This document shows positions 1 through 12,956 of a DNA stretch of 64,000 nt, in pieces. Origin of the DNA: Takakia lepidozioides (Eukaryota > Streptophyta > Takakiopsida > Takakiales > Takakiaceae); assembly GCA_030704615.1 (NCBI GenBank), contig CM060732.1, forward strand, positions 30,979,053 through 31,043,052. The letters run 5' to 3'. The notes under the pieces are model-generated. The model made no database searches and was not told the origin of the DNA. It saw only the letters and a list, made by a program, of their open reading frames with translations. Position 1 is the stretch's first letter. Every line of letters starts with the position of its first letter. The position numbers and the translations under genes are program-made.

Positions 1-2105
1 CACAGCACATGAATTGTAAGGCCGGTTAGAATCAACACTTTGTTGCAGAGTCTTGGATGCATACTCGTCGATGCGTTTCTTCACACTTTTCAAGAGGTCT
101 CGCACTGTGAAGGAGTGAAACCAATCGAACTGCTCATTGTTCGCCGTTGTCAACAGTCGGTGGAACTTGGTCCAGTAAGGGATATATCTCATATCGTCCA
201 GAGGTCGTGGCAAGGCAGACAGCTTAGCCTTCTCTTCGTTGCAAGCTTTCACTCTGTTTGGAGCAGCTCCACGGCCACGGAACTGTATATGTTGTGCCGC
301 CTCGCATATATCTGGCAGCTCGCTAGGCCTCGAACTTGCATCAAGAAGTCTCTTTACTTTTGCCTGTTCAAATGGAATTTTTGGAGAAACTGACAATGAC
401 GACAGCTGCCCGTGAAAGCTGCTACCACGAGGATGAGGATGACTACCCGGATTCCACCATAGCTGCAAGGGTCTAGGGAAATCTATTGCCAGGATTTGTT
501 CTCCTTGCATGTAACAGGTTGCGGCATATACCGTGGCTGCGATTAAGAGTAGGCTGACAATTACAGCTATCGGCGAGCCAGGATGCAATTTCCAATGGTT
601 AGAGGCGCTCCAGAAGCAACGTGAGTCAATAGATTTCTTCTTCCTCATACTACGACCGCAAAAGCAACGCCTTGTGGATCTCGGAGGTGATTTCTTTGCC
701 GTCCCCGGCACGCTTGGCTGCTCCTTTCCCATCTATCTTGAGGTAAGTCTTCAACTTATTGTACACTGCTCATAGTCCGAGAATATTATTACCAGCCATG
801 ATTCAATCCCTTCGTCCGGAAAGACCTTTAGCGGAATGTCTTGAATGAGATGGACTTGGATATTTCTTTGCATGATGCTACTGCACCATTAGATAACAGT
901 CGCATGGAGATAAAGTCGAGCTTGATAGATACTCACGTTGACGAGATCAAGAGGCACAATATGTTGATAAATCCAAGTAAAGCTTGGTGTGCCCATTCAG
1001 AGGGCGCTCGAACATCCCTCATTCTACCACTTGAGCACAAAAGGAGTGACAGAGTTGCATTCATTGCCTCAATGTTCAGAGCTTTAACGAGGTGCTCATC
1101 AATAGGTCAATTTTTCACTGAGCACCTGAAGGCTTTGGATTAGAGGTGCCACATAGAACGGCCCCATCAGATATGTGACTACATCTCTTGGTTTGATTGC
1201 TGAATTTGGGAAACATCGCATAATAAATGGCATTGTGTGTGGGATAGGGATGAAGGAACTTCGCAGTGCGATTGAAGGAACTTCGCAGTGCGATTGAAGG
1301 GACGTTAATGACACATTCTCAAGCTTCACAAAACTCTTGCCCAGCTCGGAACTTGATTGTTTCTGGCGTTCTCTGGTGTTGTGAGAGAAGTAGAGTGAGC
1401 AAAACAAGAGGAAGGGCAGCGCAGAGTTGGTTGTAAGTTTGTAACAAACAAATCGAGTGAAGAACGCGGCCTCGTTGCCTCGCGAGTCGCATCCACGCAC
1501 ATGTTTTTCATCCCACTCTTCCTCGGCACATGTGGGCTGGGTAAGTTACGTGGCAGGTGGATAGGCGGGCGAGCTGCGGGTCGCACACTGGGGCGCGTGA
1601 GCTTGTGGGTCCGGTCTTGGCACTGAGATTTTCTCTGGGCTTGCCTCGGTCGTGATCGAGGTTTCGGTTCGTGAAAGGGAGTCTTTCGTTTTCTCGCAAC
1701 CAAGAACAAAGACAAGGAGAGCGGATGTAGTTGAAGCCGTGATATGATGCTGTGAAGATACAGAGTGGAGACTGGAGAGAAAATCTATTTGGAGAGACGG
1801 ACCTTAATTTGAACCGTAATGTTCGTGTTGTGAATGTAAGATAGATTCGAAAGTGCAATTAGTTGCATCGGTTGTGTGCTAGAATTGTCCGGAGGTAGGA
1901 AATCAAGAGTTGGGATATTATGCTGCAGAAGTTTTCGAGTCTGCGCTCAAAGGCCAGCTCCAATAAAGGTTTTTCCCAGGTACTTTGGTTCTTCGAAAGC
2001 CGGTGTGTCAGTGAGCAAACCATGTATGTTTTGTAATTTTTTGGGTTCCGCAAAAGTGAGCTGTTGTTTCCGAGCTCAAGTCATGTTGCCTGCTCCCATG
2101 GCTCG
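1..2105. other. Upstream region without a recognisable gene
   Basis: I see no open frame of recognisable family on either strand; the short open frames are under 135 residues and resemble nothing I know. The last 250 bases may hold the untranslated first exon of the downstream aminotransferase-like gene: a near-perfect splice donor (ATG followed by GTAAGT) lies at 2106-2114. The remainder is probably promoter plus intergenic sequence, which I infer from position only. Confidence 0.4.
1251..1294. repeat. 22-bp tandem duplication
   Basis: A 22-base unit beginning TGAAGGAACTTCGCAGTGCG occurs twice head to tail without mismatch (1251-1272 and 1273-1294), followed by the first bases of a third copy. 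It is a recent local slippage or replication duplication with no evident function. Confidence 0.8.
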
Positions 2106-2347
2106 ATGGTAAGTTGCAGTGATCTGAGTGAGATCTCCGAGTGGGAATGGTGTCATGATGTGCGTGTGTTTTGGGGTGGGGAGCGCTTTGAGGAGTCCCA
2201 CAGATCAAAATTCTCTGCTATTATAGGCAGCATACCTTGTGTTGGAGAATTGCTTTTGTGATTCCATGGTTGTATGATTTTGGACACACAGACAGATGTA
2301 TATACATACTCTAGTATGTGATGCAAGAATGAGGGTGGTTGAGTGAC

Positions 2348-3463
2348 ATGCTCTTTGTCCGTTGCCTACAGAGGGACCAAAGCCCCTATGGAAAATTCAA
2401 TAGCGGCTATGAAAAACATCAGATCCCTCCAGCATCCGCAAATCAGCCCAATTTGTTGCCCGGTGGTCAACCCTCCCAAGAAGGGATTGTTGCTGCTTCT
2501 TCTGCATGGATAGACGAGAGTGAGGATATCGATTCTCATGTCTCCTTTGCGGAAAGCCTGTTTCCCGTGACAGTGAATGAACGCCCTACGAAGAGATCGA
2601 GTGCCAGCGACCATCGTGACCAGGACTCCCTCATCAATTCCGAGAGCAAAAGTAACCCGGTTCCCTACACGGAAAAAGAAAAAGGGAAAGAAAGCAAGAA
2701 AAACTGGGATACTTCCAGTCAACATAGTTCGGGCACCCCTGATGTGGAAAATCCAAAAAGCTGGGACTCCGACCTTGAAGATAGAAGGAAATGGGATGCT
2801 AGGAGTACAAAGAGCTGGGCATCCCAGGTTAGTGCAAACAGTGAAAAAAGTTTTGATGCGATAAGTAGAAAGAGTTGGGTTACTGAGCCTGGAGGAAAGA
2901 GCCGGAGCTTGACTTCATCATCAGTTCCGGAGGAAGAAATAAATATTGGCCCAGCAGTCTTGCTACCATATGAGGATGCAGAGGAAGAATTCCTGGAGGA
3001 ATTCGAGGACTACTTCGAGAATCTGGCTGTGGACAATATTAGGAGAGAGCAGTACCCAAGGCTTGAGTTGCAAAGGCTCGTATACCTGGATTATGCCACT
3101 TTCGCCCTCTTCTCTCAGTTTCAGGTTAGCTCTCCTCTGCCAAACCACGGCACGTTTCTTTTGCATTGTTCAACTGGAGCAGAGAATGGGAGGGAGAGAA
3201 AGAAAGAGACTTTTATAATGTCCACAGGAAGATCGGAACCCTATGGTACAGAAAAAGAGAGAAGGAAAGGAAGATTTGAAGCCCAAACAACCAGGACCCA
3301 TGGCAATTATAAACTCCACCCAGCATCACTGATTTGCATAATGGAAACTTCAGTCAAGCATCCACAGAATCAAAAATACCCCAGTGACTGTCCGTTGCAA
3401 ATGTTGACATAGCAGTAACCCTGCAGGATACTAATAATCCATGTGGTTGTGGTATTTCAGCCC

Positions 3464-3494
<31 letters not shown>

Positions 3495-5772
3495 TGAGAC
3501 TCATTAACCATTCCAAGCAAATATTTGCTAGGAAAGGGCATGGTCCCAGTAGGGGTGAAGAGAAAGAAACAAAAGAAAATTGGTACTGCAACCTCAGAGG
3601 AGGCCACTGAGGGCTCATGGGACAAAATAGACCAAACCGAGAACTAAAGAGCTTTATAGACCGGGGATGGTTCCTGCTTCCCAAAGTCTTTGTGGGGCAA
3701 TGGACACATATCAGGTATGGGCTCTATGGACAAGGCTATAGCAGTTGCACTCAATGCGGTACACCTCTCTTCTGGGGGTCTGCTGCAATGATGCTATGGC
3801 CCTAGTCTCAAGCAAGCACCTCCTTTCTCCCAGCAGGATCTTCACAAAGCAAAACAGGTCAATGATATGGGGGAAGGTGATACATTGTGCACCTTTTGGT
3901 TTCAATTGACCTGGCACAGATAAGACAGTCACCACGCACATATCAATTGGCATCTTGAAGATGCCGCAATCTCATGATTCCAGAAATTATGTTAACAAAG
4001 ACCCTGTAGGGGCTTAGAAAATCCACCAGGTCAAATGTCACTAAGCGCATGTCGACTCTCAATATATTTCTGTGGATTAGGCTCTCTCCTCCGTCTGATT
4101 CCCTTTATTGGACCATGTTTTTGCATTTTCTCTGAATTGAATATATGCAAGGATTACCTCTGTGACATGATGTCTGACCCAGTCCTCTCTCAGGTGGAGG
4201 AACACATGAGAATCTTGTTGGAGGAGGGGCCGTGTCTGGGTTCCGTGTCACTCTCAAGGTCTTCAACCAGTGACCTATCTGCCCATGTATCTAATGCACA
4301 AGAACGTGTGCTACGAATGCTCAATACAAGCAGTGCCGAGTATTCAGTGATTTTCACGAGCGGGATTACTGCAAGCTATCGTTTGGTGGCTCAGTCATAT
4401 CCATTCCCAAGGGGTTGTCCACTGCTGGTGTGCCAAGACAATCATGAGGCTGTTTGTCATGTAAATTTCAGTCTTCATATGCCCTATTCTGTGGGGTTTT
4501 GACTGTGTGTGTGCTTGTTCTGGTGTCTATCTTACAATGGCCCACCCTCCTTTCCTCATTCTCTTCTCCTACCTACACTCCCTGGGTCTATTCTAGACTA
4601 ATTGAAGTGAAAGTACCCCGCTTTACGAAGTCAAACTAAATTTTGCTCAAGCTTCAGAGGCCAACTATTTGGAACTTTGTTTGCAATGATTGAGTTGAGA
4701 TGTTCTGTAATGAAAATTCCACAATGCTCCCTCTTCCGCAATGCTCCCTTTGCACGTATTTGTAACGGAGCTTCTCGTATTCCTACAGGTGGTTGCTGCA
4801 GCAGCTAAGAATGGTGGAAGATCAATACTTGCGCAAGTTGGGGAGAATGACCTCTGTTTTCATGGATCAGAGCTTCGGCAGTTACTAAAGCGGCAAGGCA
4901 GGCAAATCAACAATGGGGGTCTTTTCATCTACCCTGCTCAGTCATGCCTATCAGGGATTAGGCACTCTCTCAACTGGATAGCTGAAGCCCAGCAAAATGG
5001 GTGGCATGTACTGGTTGATGTCTCCACACATTTACCCACAGGGAGCCTGGATCTGATGATTTATCAACCTGAGTTTGTGATAGGCTCCTTCAATCATATT
5101 GTTGGTTACCCGTCAGGCATGGGATTCTTTCTTGTCAGGAGAGGGGCATTTTGTGTGGAGACCTCAACAAACACAAATACAGTGAAGTTAATCCCACATT
5201 TGCCGCCGACCCATGGTAGAGACTGCCATGTTGTCTGCGAAGATGATAGTCTCAATCTTCTCTCATTTGCAGCTCTGAGTCTTGGCCTCGAGCATTTAGA
5301 AGCTGTAGGTTTCAGCCCTATAAGAAACCGCATGCGGGCACTGGCAGCATGGTTGATCCAAAGGTTAAAGTCTCTGAGGCACAAGGATGAGTTGGAATCT
5401 CCATTGGTCAAGATCTATGGTTCACTTTCAACAAATAACAGAGGGAGCATCATCTCTTTCAATGTGCTAGACTCAACTGGACACTTTTTTCCAGCCACCA
5501 TGGTTCAAAAGCTAGCAGAGAAATGCAACATTGTAGTTACCGCGGGCAACTTCGGGAACCCAGGATTGGCCAATCTGTTGGGGATGCCATCTGAAAGAGT
5601 GATGGATGTCAGTGTTTTTGACCAGCCTGGGAGCTTCATGGCTGTAAGAGTGTCGCTTGGCCCAGTTTCTAACTTTCAGGATGTCTACAGGCTGGTGCAG
5701 TTTCTCTCTCGTTTCCGAGATGAACATTACCTTTCCACAGAAGCGATGGGGTTCATAGAGGAGGGTAATTAA
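2348..5772 (+). CDS. Molybdenum-cofactor-sulfurase-like class V aminotransferase-fold protein, three exons
   Basis: Exons read 2348-3124, 4194-4460 and 4789-5772; all junctions are GT-AG and phase 0, giving about 675 residues. Residues 1-240 are polar and low-complexity with repeated KSW motifs, ending in an acidic patch. The class V aminotransferase fold (NifS/MOCOS N-terminal type) runs from about residue 245 (VYLDYATF) to the C-terminus. It resembles the plant MOCOS-like family typified by Arabidopsis At5g66950/At4g37100, which lacks the MOSC half. At the position of the PLP lysine the sequence is GSFNHIVGYPSG, with histidine 451 (codon 5095-5097) instead of lysine, so normal PLP catalysis is unlikely. 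The start is uncertain. ATG 2348 is the first in-frame ATG of the exon, but a CCTACAG acceptor ends at 2371. Splicing from the donor at 2109 would give an alternative start at ATG 2106. The cellular role of this family is not established to my knowledge. Confidence 0.8.
3464..3491. repeat. (AG)n microsatellite in intron 1
   Basis: An uninterrupted AG dinucleotide run of about 14 units lies inside the first intron (3125-4193) of the aminotransferase-like gene. It is likely length-polymorphic and has no coding effect. Confidence 0.9.
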
Positions 5773-8100
5773 CCAATCTCCATGTAATGTGGCTGAGGAT
5801 GTGGGGAATACAAATGCCTGTTAGTCAGAAGTGTATTGTATGCAAAACTTTGTACATGTGCTGACTATATTGTACTGTCTTTGTAAAATAAGAATCAGTT
5901 GTGCCACTAGCTTTGTGGCAAGACCTGCCACTGCCACCTTCTGCTCTCAGTATCTCCTCCCTTTTGGAGGTTTCCATGTGTTGCAACACTGATGTCTGAT
6001 GAGCCTGCCAGGTTTCATTTGTGCTTCTTGTTGTCTTGATTTTTAGCAGAAGAAAGACCATTGCATGTCCCTCCAATGTTTTACTTGTGGTTGCTCTATA
6101 AGTTACATGAGAAGTATATAAGTATAACCGGATTAGGTATCCATCCTGGGGTTGGGATTATCTCTACTCTTTAGGAAGCCTTAAAATGGCTTAACATTTT
6201 GACTTCACATCTGAGCAGCCCATTCAAATTGTGAATTCTGCGCACGCAAAATGCCACACACAGTGAGGCCAATGATTATGAATGCATTCCTGTTTGAGAG
6301 ACTGTCTGCGGATACAAGAACCCATCCTGTTTCCATCTTGTTTCCATAGGGTGCTAGGTTTTGACATTTGGTCATGAGCTTCTAATTTGAGGGCTCACTT
6401 TACCTTCAAATCAATTCAGGAGTTCAGACCCTGTGTCCATTTCTCTGATTCACAGAGCAGCTGACTTTGGCTGAGCAGTACTCCATGGGCAGCTTTACCT
6501 ATGGAATGCAACAGCTGGAATCTTACATGCACAAGTCCAGTACCTGATTTGTTGCCATTCACTATGCAATTTTCCATCTCAAGGGTCACAGCAGCTCCAC
6601 TTGATTCACAAGTGCATAGACTCCACTCAGTGGAACACCAACACAAATCAACCATATTGATGAAATGGAGAGAGTCAACAGCACAATTTAGGTGCAACTG
6701 AAACCTGAAAACATTCCCAAAAATGAATCTGAAAAGGCCAGGACACTCCAGTATGATCGCCCCATGAAGCTCTATCCCTTTCCCATGCAAAATTATCCGA
6801 GGCGACACACTCGTATATTTGCTAGCCATGCTCCTATAATTGCTCCGAGGAGCTGCATACCCCAAATTCCCAGGAAATTGTGTTAACCAGACATCCACAT
6901 TTGCAGCCAGCCACTCAGAACTTCCCTTAAATGCTGAAGATCTTCCAGAGGGTTGCCTCCAGGGAGTTACCTTGGCTTTTCATGATCTCTATTCCCTATG
7001 GTTCATTGTTTCTAGGTTGACGCTTGACAGGTTTTTCAAACACATTACAAAAGGGAAAGCACTTAGTCCATGTGCTCAGGCCAGTCACTAAGCAAGTCCT
7101 CATAATGAAAGGCCGCTTACAGGATTGTGAATGGTGCACATTAGAAAAGGCCCTGAATCTCTCATGGTATTTAGTCGCGGTAGAGGGAGAGAGAGAGAGA
7201 CTGACCTTCATGAAATTGAGACCCTAGTTTGAATGTCCGACTGGGAATCATGGAATTCAACAGCACCTCTTGATAGGCTCGCACCACCATGATATGCTAT
7301 GTCAGGTACAACTAATACATACGAGTTATTTGTATTTTAGAGACATACAAGTTAAATACATGGTATATACTTAGACCCTTGGTCAACTAGGGTTACTTAG
7401 GGTATATTAAACATGCGTCATGTTCTTCAACCAAACCACAGGCATGAGAGTCTTATCCCGAGCTTTTAGAATCTTAAGCCCGGGGTCAAGAATATTCCAT
7501 ATCCCGGGATAGTATACGAGTATGGCCTTTTTGGGCTTCCGTACAGCTTCTATGTATGCGATAGCAACAGAGTTGCGTGGATTGGTAGTGTACAGTTCGT
7601 GGAGCTTTGGTATGGGCTTGCCGCACTTTTGGGCCAGGTGCCGCACCTGCCCGGCACGTTCTGCAGCCCAAGGCCGTTCTGGATTCGTTGCTGCTGCCAT
7701 AGTCAATATTCTGCCAGATACGCCTGCTCCCTTTTGGGCAGAAAAAGCAGTACCTTTTTGGTGTTTAATTATATCCCTCAAAAGCGAGGAGCAGACAAGC
7801 GACGGAAAGTGTCGTCAGGGGATGTCTCCACGCACTCAAGCAGCAGATTTATCCTTCCAGTGAAAACGTTTTACCATTCACTTCCATCGGCCGCGCCTTG
7901 CCTATAAATTCACAAAATCAAAAAACAAAGACAATCCATCGAAAGAAAAAATAAAACATAAATACTATAAGCCCGGGAAGCCGCACCGAAAAATAGAATA
8001 AAAAAGAGCTTGCGATTATTTTTCCTTGTATTTTATTGGTTCTGGATTCTGTCCACCGAAAGATGTCGTGTGATGATGTGGCACCTTTCCAGAAAATAAC
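5773..8100. other. 3' flank and intergenic DNA, no supported gene
   Basis: The first few hundred bases probably contain the 3' UTR of the upstream gene; no canonical AATAAA is obvious there, only AATAAG near 5887. Two longer open frames on the minus strand (6416-6898, 160 codons; 7407-7781, 124 codons) show no family resemblance I can name and no splice context, so they are not called. The rest is ordinary intergenic sequence. Confidence 0.5.
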
Positions 8101-8133
8101 TTTACGTCAGGGCAGGTGCCATTTCTGGGTCCT

Positions 8134-8156
8134 CCACGTGGCTTCGGTCACGTGGC
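8134..8156. promoter_or_regulatory. Pair of G-box/ABRE-like CACGTGGC sites
   Basis: Two copies of CACGTGGC lie 14 bp apart, at 8135-8142 and 8149-8156. This palindromic core is the plant G-box/ABRE bound by bZIP and bHLH factors. No gene start is evident nearby, so the sites may be chance or part of a decayed promoter or transposon. The surrounding 8,040-8,300 stretch is more GC-rich than its neighbours. Confidence 0.25.
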
Positions 8157-8300
8157 CTCGGCACCCGTTTACCTCACCCCTGGGGAGGGCCGAGAAGTGG
8201 CACCTCCCCTGTCGCAGACTGCAGGTTATTTCCCGGTGGGTTAGCTGGGATGAAAGTGGGCCAGTCATCTAAAGGCGGGCAGAAGAGTCATCCAATGTGG

Positions 8301-11300
8301 CCGACGTGGCAGGGTGCAAGGTACTGGCTGGCGTGTGCTACTTTACGATGAGGATATGGATGAAACACATTGAGATGAGGTTGACAGGGGATGGGATGTC
8401 ATCCATTCTGAAAACAGGCAGGTCAGAATTGGGTCCTGGCACACTTTTGACAGAGTAGGAAATAAAACCGGTCAGTAGGGAATCTCCAAACATTGTTTTA
8501 GGGCAGGAAAATCATGTTGTTGGCACTGCCCCGAAACGCTGACCGTGCTGCGCGCGAAGGAGGTGTGTGGAGATGGGTCGGTGCTGATGGGCAGAATGTT
8601 AGGGCAAAATTCGGGCAGCATCTTCCTGCCCGCTTCGGGGCGGGTAGCTGTTAAGGGGGCCCCGCACTGCTGGTGGGGCTGACCCCATCCAGAGGGGTGG
8701 CCCATTGGATAAGCCCTGGGAAACAACGGGTCATGCAGAATTAGAGGTCTTGTAAGGGTCCGTCGATGGTTTTTTTAACTGGATGTCCTTGGCATGTTGT
8801 CAATCCGAAACTTTCCTAAATTATGTAAAGTTGGAACCCCATCAATTTTTCATTTTAGTATTTTTAGAATTTTTCCCAAACCCAAAAAGGTGGCAAAGTG
8901 TAGAAAATACAGAAGTTCTGGCAGCCCCTCCCGATCATTACAAAAGCGGTGTATCCGACCCAAAAACTCTCTTGTTTCAATTGGCTTAGATGGATTCCGC
9001 ACAAGTTGCACTTAGGCCCCAAATAGCTAGGTGATAATGGAAATAGTGGCGCTACTTAGAAGTTAGGCTCAGTTTCAGTTAGGGCGCCTATCACTAACTG
9101 GTGTAGTGTATCTAGAAAAATGGAGACCAAATGCGATCATTTAACTAATGAGTCAGCTTACATTTTCAAGGAACAAGAGAGGGGAGAGGAATTGGGCCCA
9201 AGGTGAAGAATGGCAAAGAACAATGAGTAGGAGAGGCAAGGAGGAGGTATAAACAAGAGAGCTTCAAAGGAGTAGCAAGAAGTGCATAAGGGTTTAGGCT
9301 GGAGGAAGACATGGTTGAAATGATGTAGATGTGGCAAGAGCATCAAACATCTACTCACATATGTCTGGTAGGGAGGCTGGTTAGTGTTTGCAATTCATTC
9401 TTCATGCTAAAATGGACAACGCTAAAATCGCAAGACTGTAGAACAAGGAAAATGCAAAAAAAACTGAAATGCAAGATTTAAACTGTTAGGAAAACCACCC
9501 TTATACCGTAAATTTTCATTTAGGATATTAATGATTTACTATAAGTGGGGTCGCTGTCAACGTTAACCATTTCAAAATTTCAAACAATTTTCCTACCTTG
9601 CCGAGATGCAAAAACATTTAGGCTCACAAAATAGATATTATAAGATTTCATTCCAACAATGAAATTGTAGATGAATATAACGGTCGATGTAGTTATGATC
9701 ATAATTCAATGGTTAAGTTTTGTAGATCCGAGCAAATTTTTAGATATGAATAAAAAGGTGGCCCAAAGGTGTAATCAAGGGTGACAAAATAATTTGTAGA
9801 CCTTTAAGAATCAGGGTTAAATATGACTTTTGGATGAAATAATTCTATAGTTTCTCTTGACTACACCACTCTTGAGTTTTTGGTAGTCACATCACAATGA
9901 CTCTTTGTCCGACCTACAACACCCCTCTTAGAGTCCTAGTTCTGGTAGTGATAAGTATCTTTTACTACTCAAGCTACGATCTTTTGAGATAAGGTCATAG
10001 TTGTAACTAGTGTGTTTCAAGTCAATCTAAGCAGTTTATATGAAACATGTTTGGTCATTTTTTATCGCATTAATACTCACTTTGTGATGTTTTGATTGTG
10101 TCACCATAACCTTTGCGAATCAATTGGATGTTGTAAAAACCTTGTAAAAACTATGGATTGTGTAGGCTGACTTGTCTTGCATAAACAAAGTAAATCGAGT
10201 AAATAAAAGAAAACCAGAAAACCATTATTAGTGTGATATTCTGTGTTATTGTCGGTGTTTTTTTTTTTTTCCACATCTAATACAAGTAACTAGTTGCATA
10301 GTCATTTTCTCACACTAAAAATTTATTGCACAGTAAAATCAACCTATCTATCTACCACAATGCATTCAAGAAAGTGAATTGTGTACAATGAAGTGCATAC
10401 GGCTTGATACACATGCACTCACCAAATTCAGCTAATTAAATTCACCGTTCAATTTCCATACATAGTGTCTTTAGTTATTATTGTTAGAAAAATCAAGTTT
10501 TTTTAATACCTCTGTACTCAGCATTGTACACTGATATTGACCCCCTGTATGTATTTTAATTACCAATTTACCCATCCCTTGTGTATAAAAACTTGTACAA
10601 ATTTTTATTTTTAAAAAAGCCCCTCCCCATACAAAAGGACAGAAAAATTTAGGTCTTAGGGTCAATCCCATCAAAATATATATAACTTGTACTCTTATAT
10701 GTATTTATAGATCTTTGTAAGGTTTATATAAATGCATTATCCCCTACGTATACTTCAATATTTTAACCAATCATACCCCTTCCCACATATATTTCATACA
10801 ATTGTTTTTTTTTTCAAAACCCCTCTCTGGTAAAGTTTTGATCGCAGATGGTGTTCTAGCCTAATGAAGAGTGAACCCCCCCACTAGCTTTTCTACTTGG
10901 TCCTCTCTAACTGGACTCGTAAGGCAAAGACGTTGATGGAACAATAACACATGGGCTTGTTGTACCATTTCTTATCTACTAGACCTTACTGCAAATTCCA
11001 ATGCATAGTCTTTCAAATACTTAGCATGATTCATTGATAGTTCTCCAAATGTGGATACCTACAGACAACCAATATTTCACCCCGTAGTAAAGGTAACATA
11101 AACCACTTCATTATAATTGGTTGTGGGTTCAAATCAAATGTTGGGTGTCATAAAGGCGTCCACCGTCCACCTAAAAGCAGTAGTTCTTCGGGGCCAAGTG
11201 ATACCTTGGAGGGCCTGAAGCGGAGGGAAGCAGATGGAAGCGGAGAGTTGTGTAGGAAGCGAAGAGAGTTGTGGACTTAAACCCTCATGCCTCAACACTT

Positions 11301-11640
11301 CTCAACACCGTGCACGCACATTTTCGCATTAGATCCTTCTTAGTTGTTGTTTTTACTTAATAATAGTATTGAAAGTACAAAACTTGGTTACTTTGTAATA
11401 TTACCCGAAAGTGCATGTTCAAATCATGTAAGAAGCTCATGAGATATTTTTTCCTTTCTCCAATTTAAAAGGATAATGTACATTTGACATCGCCGGCACT
11501 ATCTCCTCAAGTGAACCCTCGCTTGACCACTTATACACATTGCACAATCGTCCGATTGTTGATTTACTTCTTTGAAAAGAATTGCTAAAATCGACTAGAC
11601 ATGACGAAAGTTTTTGATAGACCACCATTTCAATGAATGG
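8301..11640. other. AT-rich intergenic DNA, no gene seen
   Basis: No reading frame of recognisable family, no terminal repeats I could pair, and no RNA gene were seen in this stretch. It becomes increasingly AT-rich after 9,400, consistent with old, decayed insertion sequence. Confidence 0.5.
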
Positions 11641-11689
11641 TGGTTGCAGTAGTATTGGGTAGAGTGTTTTTGCTCAAAAAATACTTGGA

Positions 11690-12334
11690 GCTGGAGGAAA
11701 ATCTCACACCTCTTGATTGGCTCTTTATGCAAATCTAATTTCAAATTTTTTATGTAGGTGACGTTTTTTGTTTCCTTACCATGGATCTGTTTGAACTGGT
11801 TATTGATGCACCTCTAAATGTTGGACATATCCTAGGATCGTTGGTGAAAGCGTATTATAGTCGTATGATTGAGAATTTTCAGGGAAAAGATTCGTGTAGT
11901 AGCAAGCTTTTGTTTGTAGTTGATGAAGCCCAAGCCCTTATCAACAAACTCTGGAGAACAAGTTTGCATCCAATGCTGATGCCAGAAAACCAGGTTTTCT
12001 CTCTCCAATAATTGACACCCTAAGATAGATCTCAGGTGTTTCGGCAGCTGCCTACATAATATCTGGAACAAGCATCTTCATGATTGTGAAGACACAAAGA
12101 CATAAAATATTATGGATAATCAACAGTTCTATTCTGTCTTTGACAATTTCGGGGGGTTTGAGAACACGGAGGAGACATGTGGAGAAGTTTTTCAATTTTA
12201 AAGATACACAGTTCGATTCTGTGTGTGAGGTGTATAGGGGCAGGTATAGATCTTTGACAAGTGCTGTTGAAAAATGCACGAGGAAAAATGAGCGTCCATC
12301 CAATATAAGGACCATGCATCAACAAGGTCCGTAA
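11690..12334 (+). pseudogene. Decayed NTPase-like fragment
   Basis: The frame 11781-12011 contains KLLFVVDEAQALI, which looks like a Walker-B strand (hydrophobic run followed by DEAQ). A second frame, shifted at about 12,000 and interrupted by TAG at 12,026, continues with SPIIDTL, then IISGTSIF and RGRYRSLTSAVEKC, and reads like the downstream part of the same P-loop ATPase-type protein. Upstream, 11,700-11,730 reads LDWLFMQ in another frame. I recognise an NTPase pattern but not a named family. The frameshifts and stops mark it as a pseudogene or transposon fragment. Confidence 0.35.
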
Positions 12335-12659
12335 GAACAGCGAAAAGGTCTGAACTCCTTTGCAAAAATATTAGCCATCACAAGACGAATCAGAATATGA
12401 ACTTGCCCACGATCAACATGATCATTCTTCAACTCGAAGATGCACCTCAACCCACGGACTGGGGTTAGAGATGCTGCTTTCCGATGGATAAAAGTCACAT
12501 CTGTGGTGCTTTTAACATTCCAACCACCCAAAGAACCGGATAGAAGGACTGGATACTTACCTTATTTGAACACGCATGTGATCTGGTTTCTAAGTCCGGT
12601 CTATAAATGGGTCTTATGTGTTAGAGAGTTTGTTCACTTCAGTGTAACTGATGCTCCCT

Positions 12660-12956
12660 GAATAACAAGTTGGATATTGTTAGATATTTTTACTATTCAT
12701 GTCATGACAGACAGGAAAAGACAGAGGAGTGCAAATAGGAATAGCACTAGGACTTCAAATAGAAATATCTAAAGTTGAGGTTTGTGTATTTAAGTAGGCA
12801 CTTCACGCCATTGAATAATCTCTTTCAATCTCTCTCTGGAATAAAGTGTGTCTCTCCATAAACCTGTCTTTGCCTCTGTTTCTATATAGTTAGCATAGTT
12901 GTATGCTAGAGTTCTCATCGTCTTTCTTCTTGTGAAAATCCTGAAGTTAAGTCATC
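12660..12956 (+). promoter_or_regulatory. Possible Ty1/copia LTR or leader remnant
   Basis: This stretch directly precedes a copia gag start. It contains a TATA-like TATTTAAGTAGG near 12,787 and AATAAA near 12,840, the order expected for promoter and polyadenylation signals in an LTR. I could not find a matching second LTR in the window or a clear tRNA primer-binding site, so the LTR assignment rests on position alone. Confidence 0.3.

Noticed and set aside
6416-6898. A 160-codon open frame on the minus strand
   Set aside because: No family resemblance, no splice or promoter context, and composition like the surrounding intergenic DNA.
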